Shown in pieces: positions 34,751 through 40,237 of a stretch of 40,237 nt of DNA. This stretch comes from Verrucomicrobiaceae bacterium. Lineage in GTDB: Bacteria; Verrucomicrobiota; Verrucomicrobiia; Verrucomicrobiales; V1-33. Position numbers and translations under genes: made by a program. The stretch's first letter is position 1. The number at the start of each line of letters is the position of its first letter. The DNA lies in contig JAIXVE010000285.1 in assembly GCA_027483175.1 (NCBI GenBank), positions 1-40,237 of the forward strand. The letters are read 5' to 3'. The notes beneath the pieces are model-generated. The model was not told the DNA's origin, did not search any database, and worked only from the letters and a program-made list of their open reading frames with translations.

Positions 34751-35068
34751 ATGAGAGCGGCGATGATGATAGGGTTAGTGGCGATGGTGCTGAGTGCGTG
34801 TCAGGGCGTGGTGGTGCCGATGCCGGGGGTGGTTGGGTTGGGAGCGGGCGGGGTGCCGTTGCGCGGGCAGTTTCCGGATGGTCGGTTGGATCTGGCGGAT
34901 GGGACGAGGTGGGTGGTGCAGCCTGCGGGGCAGAGTGCGACCTTGCGGTGGCGAGCTGGGGATGGGGTGCGGGTGGTGCGGTCTGGTCATCCGGTGTGGC
35001 CGGCGCTATTGATTCATCCGCGATCCGGGACGAAGGCGCTGGCGCGGGCGGGTGGTCGTGTGGGATGA
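34751..35068 (+). CDS. Small putative lipoprotein, unknown
   Basis: The 105-residue product starts at ATG 34751 behind GAGGGT and has a lipoprotein signal with lipobox LSAC (Cys17). The rest is small, Gly/Val-rich and beta-like, with the pattern GQFPDGRLDLADGTRWVVQPAGQSATLRW, which reads like a single compact beta domain. I do not recognise a family. It lies between the SDR and the aldo/keto reductase, 34 bases before the latter. Coding is supported by the signal and by third-position bias. Confidence 0.7.
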   Translation: MRAAMMIGLVAMVLSACQGVVVPMPGVVGLGAGGVPLRGQFPDGRLDLADGTRWVVQPAGQSATLRWRAGDGVRVVRSGHPVWPALLIHPRSGTKALARAGGRVG

Positions 35069-35102
35069 TGGGGAGGAAAGGAATTTGGAAAGGAACTGAA
35101 TT

Positions 35103-36014
35103 ATGCAACGAGTGCGACTGGCCGCTGAGGCCCCTGAGTTTTCTGCGATGGCCTTCGGGACGTGGCGGTTGTTGAATGATGCTGAGGTGGGGACGCCGGA
35201 GGGATTGCTGGGGCGGTTGAAGACGTGTCTGGATCTGGGGATTACGACGATCGACACGGCGGAGATTTATGGGGGGTACCGGGTGGAGGAACTGGTGGGG
35301 GCGGCGCTGGCGCTGGATGCGGGGGTGAGGTCGCGGATGGAGATTGTGACGAAGGCGGGGATTTATGTGCCGTGCGAGTTTCATCCGGACAGGAAGACGG
35401 CGTTTTACAATACGACGGCGGACCGGTTGGTGCGGAGTGCTGAGAAGTCGCTGAGGTTTCTGGGGGTGGAGACGATTGATTTGTTTCTGGTGCACCGGCC
35501 GGATTGGTTCACGCATCCTGACGAGACGGCGGCTGGGTTGAACCGGTTGGTGGCGTCTGGGAAGGTGAGGGCGGCGGGGGTGTCGAATTACACGGTGACG
35601 CAGTTTGATGCGTTGAGTGCGCGGGTGGAGCGGCCGCTGGTGACGAACCAGGTGCAGTTCAGTCCGTTCTGCTGCGATCCGCTGTTTGACGGGACCTTTG
35701 ACCAGTGTTTTGCGCGGGGGATTCGGCCGATGGCGTGGTCGCCGACGGGAGGCGGGCGGTTGTTTCGAGGGGATGACGAGGCTGGGGCGAGGTTCCGGGC
35801 GGCGGCGGAGGGGCTGTCGGGGCACTATGGTGGGGCGAGTGTGGATCAGCTGTGCTGTGCGTGGGGTTTGAGTCATCCGGTGGGGCCGCTGGTGATTACG
35901 GGGACGAATCGTGACGAGCGGTTGCGGTCGTTTGCGGGTGGGGCGGGGATTCGGCTGGAGCGGGAGCATTGGTATGCGCTGACGGAGGCGGCGCGGGGGC
36001 GGAAGATTCCGTGA
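35103..36014 (+). CDS. Aldo/keto reductase (YdhF-like)
   Basis: The 303-residue NAD(P)H-dependent oxidoreductase shows the AKR tetrad: Asp in TIDTAEIYGG, Tyr in the same motif, Lys in VTKAGIYVP, His in FLVHRPDWF. The C-terminal cofactor region includes PLVITGTNRDERL. It resembles the E. coli YdhF group in pattern and length. AAAGGAACT lies 11 bases before ATG 35103 as a Shine-Dalgarno. Together with the SDR 360 bases upstream it may handle carbonyl or sugar substrates; the actual substrate is unknown. Confidence 0.93.
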   Translation: MQRVRLAAEAPEFSAMAFGTWRLLNDAEVGTPEGLLGRLKTCLDLGITTIDTAEIYGGYRVEELVGAALALDAGVRSRMEIVTKAGIYVPCEFHPDRKTAFYNTTADRLVRSAEKSLRFLGVETIDLFLVHRPDWFTHPDETAAGLNRLVASGKVRAAGVSNYTVTQFDALSARVERPLVTNQVQFSPFCCDPLFDGTFDQCFARGIRPMAWSPTGGGRLFRGDDEAGARFRAAAEGLSGHYGGASVDQLCCAWGLSHPVGPLVITGTNRDERLRSFAGGAGIRLEREHWYALTEAARGRKIP

Positions 36015-36112
36015 CGGTGCGGGGAGGGTGGTGGTGGAGAATGGGCCTTGTCATTCGATGAGCGGACGCCTATGGGACGGCCCGCGGGGCGTCGCACGCT
36101 CCCCCAGCAGCC

Positions 36113-37051
36113 ATGATTGAAGTTCAGCACCTCACGAAGCGATTTGTCGGCCGGACGGCCGTGGATGATGTCAGTTTCGAGGTGGGCAAAGGGGAAGTGG
36201 TGGGATTTCTGGGGCCGAATGGGGCAGGGAAGTCGACGACGATGCGGATGCTGACGGGTTATCTGCCGGCGACGATGGGGACGGCGCGGGTGGCTGGGCA
36301 CGATGTGTTCAGTGATTCGATCCGGGCGCGGCGCGAGATTGGGTACATGCCTGAGAGTGTGCCGCTGTATGACGAGATGCGGGTGGTGGAGTATTTGAAT
36401 TTCCGGGCGGCGCTGAAGGGATTGAGGGGTCGGGCGGTGAAGGAGAATGTGGGGCGGGTGATGGACCTGACGGGGTTGAAGGATGTGCAGCGGAAGATTG
36501 TGGCGAGCCTGTCGAAGGGATACCGGCAGCGGTTGGGATTGGCGGATGCGTTGGTGCACCGGCCGCGGCTGCTGATTCTGGATGAGCCGACGAATGGATT
36601 GGATCCGAATCAGATCCGGCAGGTGAGGAGCCTGATTGCGCAGTTGAGCACGGAGCACACGATCCTGATTTCGACGCATATTCTGACGGAGGTGGAGATG
36701 GTGTGCCGGAGGGTGATCATCATTCACCGCGGGAAGATCCGGGCGGATGACACGCCGGAGAATCTGGCGCGGAGCAGCCGGTCGGCGGGGATGCTGACGG
36801 TGGAGATGAAGGCACCGGCGGAGGAAGCGACGGAGGCGTTGCAGGGACTGGCGGGGATCCGGCGAGCGACGGCGGTGCCATCGGCGGCGAACGGGGGCTG
36901 GCAGCAGTTTGAGGTGAAGCTGGATACGGGAGCGGATCCGCGGGAGGAAATTGCGGAGCTGACGCGTGGGCGGGGGTGGCCGTTGCGGGAGCTGCGGGCG
37001 AATCAGGCGACGCTGGAGGATGTTTTTGTGGAGATCACGCAGCGTGACTGA
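36113..37051 (+). CDS. ABC transporter ATPase, GldA-like
   Basis: The 312-residue ATPase has Walker A GPNGAGKST, signature LSKGYRQRLG, Walker B LLILDEPTNGLD and switch His in ISTHI. The C-terminal extension (about 220-312) is typical of GldA/CcmA-type exporters. With the permease and GldG-like protein that follow it forms a Gld-type ABC system. In Bacteroidetes GldAFG is needed for gliding; related sets occur widely in non-gliding bacteria and their cargo is unknown. The permease begins 81 bases downstream. The 98 bases upstream carry no clear promoter. Confidence 0.92.
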   Translation: MIEVQHLTKRFVGRTAVDDVSFEVGKGEVVGFLGPNGAGKSTTMRMLTGYLPATMGTARVAGHDVFSDSIRARREIGYMPESVPLYDEMRVVEYLNFRAALKGLRGRAVKENVGRVMDLTGLKDVQRKIVASLSKGYRQRLGLADALVHRPRLLILDEPTNGLDPNQIRQVRSLIAQLSTEHTILISTHILTEVEMVCRRVIIIHRGKIRADDTPENLARSSRSAGMLTVEMKAPAEEATEALQGLAGIRRATAVPSAANGGWQQFEVKLDTGADPREEIAELTRGRGWPLRELRANQATLEDVFVEITQRD

Positions 37052-37132
37052 GGGGTTGAGGGGCGGGAAACGAAGGCTTGCCAGCCAGCGGGGCGAGGAC
37101 TAAGGGAACGCCCTACGGCCCCCTGAACCGGC

Positions 37133-37888
37133 ATGCGCACGTTTTTCATTCTGCTTATAAAGGAACTCCGATCGTTTTTCCTCTCGCCTGTGGCGTGGGT
37201 GGTGCTGGCGATGTTCATGGCGATCTGCGGGTTGTCGTTCAGCTGGTCGATCAACATCCTGAGGGAGAAGCCGCAGGATCAGAGCATTGTGCAGTGGACG
37301 TTTGTGCCGGTGTGGTTCTGGCTGTACTATCCGTTTCTGTTTCCGCTGATCACGATGCGGTTGTTTGCGGAGGAGCAGAAGCTGGGGACGCTGGAGTCGC
37401 TGCTGACGGCACCGGTGCGGACGTGGCAGGTGATGCTGGCGAAGTATTTTTCGGCGGTGATTTTCTATGTGGTGCTGTGGCTGCCGGTGCTGGCGTATTT
37501 CGGGATCCTGACGTGGATTCTGCGGGGGAAGGTGGAGATTCCGCAGGGGGCGCTGGTGGGGAGTTATCTGATTCTGTTCATTACGGGGCTGTTTCATCTG
37601 GCGCTGGGGTCGCTGGCGTCGGCGCTGACGAAGAATCAGATCATTGCGGCGATTCTGGGGTTTGCGTTCATTCTGCTGCATTTTCTGATCGGGGTATTTG
37701 TGATGCAGCAGGCGCAGGACCACCAGGAGTTCCGGCCGATCATGGATTATGTGGCGATCAAGGGGCACATTGAGTCCTTTGCATCGGGGCTGCTGGATAC
37801 GCGGCCGATGGTTTACTACACGAGCGGGACCTTGTTCATACTGATGCTGACGCACCAGGTGCTGGAGTACCGCCGCTGGAAGTCCTGA
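37133..37888 (+). CDS. ABC-2 type permease, GldF-like
   Basis: The 251-residue membrane protein has six hydrophobic segments and the ABC-2 family features: a charged start (MRTFFILLIKELRSFFLSP), ITMRLFAEEQKLGTLESLLTAPVRTWQVMLAKY, and a helix series ending DTRPMVYYTSGTLFILMLTHQVLEYRRWKS. This matches GldF in length and motif. It should form the channel driven by the ATPase upstream. The GldG-like protein begins 25 bases downstream. Confidence 0.92.
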   Translation: MRTFFILLIKELRSFFLSPVAWVVLAMFMAICGLSFSWSINILREKPQDQSIVQWTFVPVWFWLYYPFLFPLITMRLFAEEQKLGTLESLLTAPVRTWQVMLAKYFSAVIFYVVLWLPVLAYFGILTWILRGKVEIPQGALVGSYLILFITGLFHLALGSLASALTKNQIIAAILGFAFILLHFLIGVFVMQQAQDHQEFRPIMDYVAIKGHIESFASGLLDTRPMVYYTSGTLFILMLTHQVLEYRRWKS

Positions 37889-37913
37889 CATTTTAAGCAA
37901 CGCACTGCGGACG

Positions 37914-39470
37914 ATGACAACTGAACCGGAACATTCCCCTGAGACGGCTGAGACGGCCGAGCGAGCTGCGGCGGAGGTGCCTGCTGTGATGATGCCTACG
38001 GGGATTCGTCGCGGGCGGATTGGATTGAATGTGGCGGTGCAGATTGTGCTTGGGCTGGTGTTGTTCGGGCTGGTGAATGTGGTGAGCTGGCGGCGGTTCC
38101 GGCAGTGGGACTACACGTACAGCCGGAGTTTCACGCTGGCGCCGAGTACGGAGAAGTTTCTGGAGGAGGTGAAGATACCGGTGCGGGTGAGTGTGCTGGC
38201 GCAGCGGGGCGGGCCTGTGGAGAAGGATCTGGTGCCCTTGCTGGATCAGTACCGGAAGCATCTGAAGAGCCGGCTGAAGGTGGATTACATTGATACGCTG
38301 AGGGATGTGCAGGCGTGGGAGAGTTTCAAGGTGGCGACGGCGAAGATGAACATCCGGGTGGAGACGAACGGGATTCTTGTGCAGTCGGATACGGGGAAGG
38401 AGAACGCGGCGTCGTCGACGCAATGGATTCCGGAGGAGACCTTGTATGATATTGATCCGGAGAAGAAGACGCCGATTGCGTTCAAGGGTGAGTCGCTGCT
38501 GAATTCGGCGTTGCGCGGGGTGACGAGTCCGGACCGGCCGAGGGTGGCGTGGGTGACGGACATTGTGAAGAAGCGGATGGTGCCTGAGGGGTCGGCGTTC
38601 AACGTGCTGGCGGACATTGCGGCGAGGCAGAACATTGATCTGGAGCCGTGGCCGGTGCTGCAGTATCCTGATGCGGAGAGCGAGTTCCGGGCGGTGATTG
38701 TGGCGCGGCCTAACTTGTTCGGGAGCCAGCAGGAGGCGGTGTTCACGAAGTTGTTCGAGAAGCCTGGGAACGGGATGATTGTGCTGCTCGATCCTGAGGA
38801 GCCGTGTCCTGAGTTTGACCGGTTTCTGGCGCGTTACGGGGTGGTGCCGCAGGATGACCGGGTGCTGCATGCGTATGCGACGGCGAAGGGGCCGATCAAG
38901 GATTTTGCGGTGGATGTGAGGTTTCTGGAGACGGACGGGGTGACGAAGGGACTGGCGATGGTGCCGTCGTTACTGCTAGGGCAGACGAAGTCGCTGCGGA
39001 TGCTGGCGCAGACGGAAACGCAGCGGGATCAGAACATTGAGATTGTGCCGCTGATGACGCCATCGGACCGGTTCTGGAGCGAGCGGCGGTACAGTGAGCC
39101 GCTGCCGACGATTGATCAGCCTGAGGAGAAGCAGAAGCCGGTGTGTGTGGCGCTGAGTCTGGAGCGTGGAGCGGCGAAGGATCCTGCGGTGAGGATGCAG
39201 AGTTCGCGGATGGTGGTGACTGGGAATGCGGAGCTGGCGATGCCGCCGGTGTCGCCGCAGAACTATGATTTTCTGACACATTCGCTGAACTGGGTGCTGC
39301 ATCGGGATGTGACGGCTCCGAATGACAGTACGACGGACAAGGTGAAGCACCGGTTCCGGATTGATATCACGCCTGCGCAGTGGAAGCGGTTGTTTCTGAT
39401 CACGACGATCGTGCTGCCGCTGGCGGCACTGGCGGCGGGGTTCATGATCTGGAGTGCGCGGCGTTCCTGA
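37914..39470 (+). CDS. GldG-like ABC-associated membrane protein
   Basis: The 518-residue protein has one helix near the N-terminus (about 40-63, VAVQIVLGLVLFGLVNVVSWR), a large extracytoplasmic part, and one C-terminal helix (about 493-514). It contains the GldG/DUF motif YSRSFTLAPSTEKFLEEVKIPVRVSVLAQ (Asp/Ser-rich start to the sensor-like domain) and later VILLDPEEPCPEFDRFL-like sequence. GldG partners GldF in the ABC complex and its role is unclear. ATG 37914 follows the permease stop by 25 bases. It is followed by a DUF4340 gene, a common neighbour. Confidence 0.9.
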   Translation: MTTEPEHSPETAETAERAAAEVPAVMMPTGIRRGRIGLNVAVQIVLGLVLFGLVNVVSWRRFRQWDYTYSRSFTLAPSTEKFLEEVKIPVRVSVLAQRGGPVEKDLVPLLDQYRKHLKSRLKVDYIDTLRDVQAWESFKVATAKMNIRVETNGILVQSDTGKENAASSTQWIPEETLYDIDPEKKTPIAFKGESLLNSALRGVTSPDRPRVAWVTDIVKKRMVPEGSAFNVLADIAARQNIDLEPWPVLQYPDAESEFRAVIVARPNLFGSQQEAVFTKLFEKPGNGMIVLLDPEEPCPEFDRFLARYGVVPQDDRVLHAYATAKGPIKDFAVDVRFLETDGVTKGLAMVPSLLLGQTKSLRMLAQTETQRDQNIEIVPLMTPSDRFWSERRYSEPLPTIDQPEEKQKPVCVALSLERGAAKDPAVRMQSSRMVVTGNAELAMPPVSPQNYDFLTHSLNWVLHRDVTAPNDSTTDKVKHRFRIDITPAQWKRLFLITTIVLPLAALAAGFMIWSARRS

Positions 39471-39488
39471 GACTAACGGAAAACGGCT

Positions 39489-40237
39489 GTGAGAACATCG
39501 ACGACGCTGATATTACTGGTCCTGACGGCGGCATTTGCGTCGTGGGTGGTGCTGCATGAGAGGCGGGGGCCGCCGCCGAGTCTCGGGGGGCATCTGTTGT
39601 TTGATTACGGCGAGCGGATGGTGGAGACGTCTGGGGCGACGGTGGAGTTTGATCCGGGGACGGCGGTGGCGATTGATCTGCGGAGTGCGGCGGGGTCGTT
39701 GTCGCTGCGGCGGCGTGCGGATGGGGTGTGGGATGTGAGCAAGCCGTTGCGGGACCGTGCGGATCCAGCGTTTGTGGCGCAGCTGCTGGAGTTCTGCCGG
39801 AAGGCGAGGATTGCGGAGACGATTGATCGTTCGGAGGTGAAGAAGGAGAAGGTGACGGCGGCGTCGCTGGGGTTGGATGACAAGAATGCGTGGCGGGTAT
39901 CGTGGCGTGATGCGGCTGGGAAGGAGCTGGCGGACATCCGGGTGGGGAAGACGGCACCGCTGGGGGGAGCGGCGTATGTGTCGGTGGTGGACGAGCGGCG
40001 GCGGCCTGACATTTATGTGGTGACGCCTGATTTGAGGGGCCTGCTGGCGCGGCCGCAGGAGGCGTTTCGTGATCCGCGGGTGGCGCGGTTTTCTGCGGAG
40101 GAGGTGGTGAAGATGGCGGTGAGGAAGGGAGAGGGGGAGGTGGAGTTCACGCGGCAGCGTGCGCCGCAGAAGGTGACGGTGCGGGGGCAGGACGGGAAGC
40201 CGACGGAGGAATTGGATGAAGGGACGCCGTGGTTTAT
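39489..40237 (+). CDS. DUF4340 protein, 3' end cut by the window
   Basis: A GTG at 39489 opens a frame that stays open to the end of the window (249 full codons). The start MRTSTTLILLVLTAAFASWVVLHE is a single helix, followed by the DUF4340 pattern ADGVWDVSKPLRDRADPAFVAQLLEFCRKARI, SLGLDDKNAWRVSWRD and AYVSVVDERRRPDIYVV. DUF4340 proteins are extracytoplasmic partners of GldG-type systems. The gap to the GldG-like gene is 18 bases. Its C-terminus is outside the window. Confidence 0.85.
   Translation, partial: MRTSTTLILLVLTAAFASWVVLHERRGPPPSLGGHLLFDYGERMVETSGATVEFDPGTAVAIDLRSAAGSLSLRRRADGVWDVSKPLRDRADPAFVAQLLEFCRKARIAETIDRSEVKKEKVTAASLGLDDKNAWRVSWRDAAGKELADIRVGKTAPLGGAAYVSVVDERRRPDIYVVTPDLRGLLARPQEAFRDPRVARFSAEEVVKMAVRKGEGEVEFTRQRAPQKVTVRGQDGKPTEELDEGTPWF

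Overview
The window looks like chromosomal DNA from a member of the Verrucomicrobiota, or a close PVC-group relative. This is inferred from gene content: an alternative complex III/caa3-type oxidase cluster, a DUF1549/DUF1553 plus DUF1501 operon, a Gld-like ABC exporter with a DUF4340 protein, and a COG2958 protein. GC content is high. The + strand is strongly G-rich over C: + genes favour G-ending codons (GCG, CTG, ACG, CGG, GTG), while the few - genes favour C-ending codons. This suggests the + strand is the replicative leading strand. No insertion sequence, CRISPR array or phage gene was seen, and no gene-free stretch exceeds 300 bases.

Region 1 (1-10768) is one respiratory gene cluster read rightward. 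It holds the end of the quinol:cytochrome c oxidoreductase ACIII (actE partial, actF), a small membrane protein, and a three-gene module resembling a cbb3 oxidase (CcoN-, CcoO- and CcoP-like). A complete A-type oxidase follows (coxA, coxC, coxD, two small membrane proteins, coxB), ending at a strong intrinsic terminator. The CcoN-like subunit has lost all six metal-ligand histidines, and coxC carries a soluble insertion of about 280 residues. The likely job is quinol oxidation by ACIII with electrons passed through several mono-haem cytochromes to the oxidase. The CcoN-like module would be structural or an electron bridge rather than an oxygen-reducing enzyme.

Region 2 (10788-14108) supplies oxidase assembly: haem A synthase, haem O synthase, a Sco copper chaperone and a DUF420 protein. 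Region 3 (14216-23555) is housekeeping and signalling: lepA-lepB, an unknown membrane protein, a NarL-type two-component pair, tex and tRNA-Gln(TTG).

Region 4 (23664-33769) begins with a possible broken small gene beside the tRNA and a - strand TPR-like membrane protein. An AraC regulator then stands divergent to a three-gene exported operon (PSCyt1/DUF1549/DUF1553, a Tat-exported beta-propeller, DUF1501). Convergent to it are a MORN-repeat lipoprotein and a COG2958/HrgA-like protein. Region 5 (33964-40237) has an SDR, a small lipoprotein, an aldo/keto reductase and a Gld-type ABC system (ATPase, permease, GldG-like protein, and a DUF4340 protein cut by the window end).
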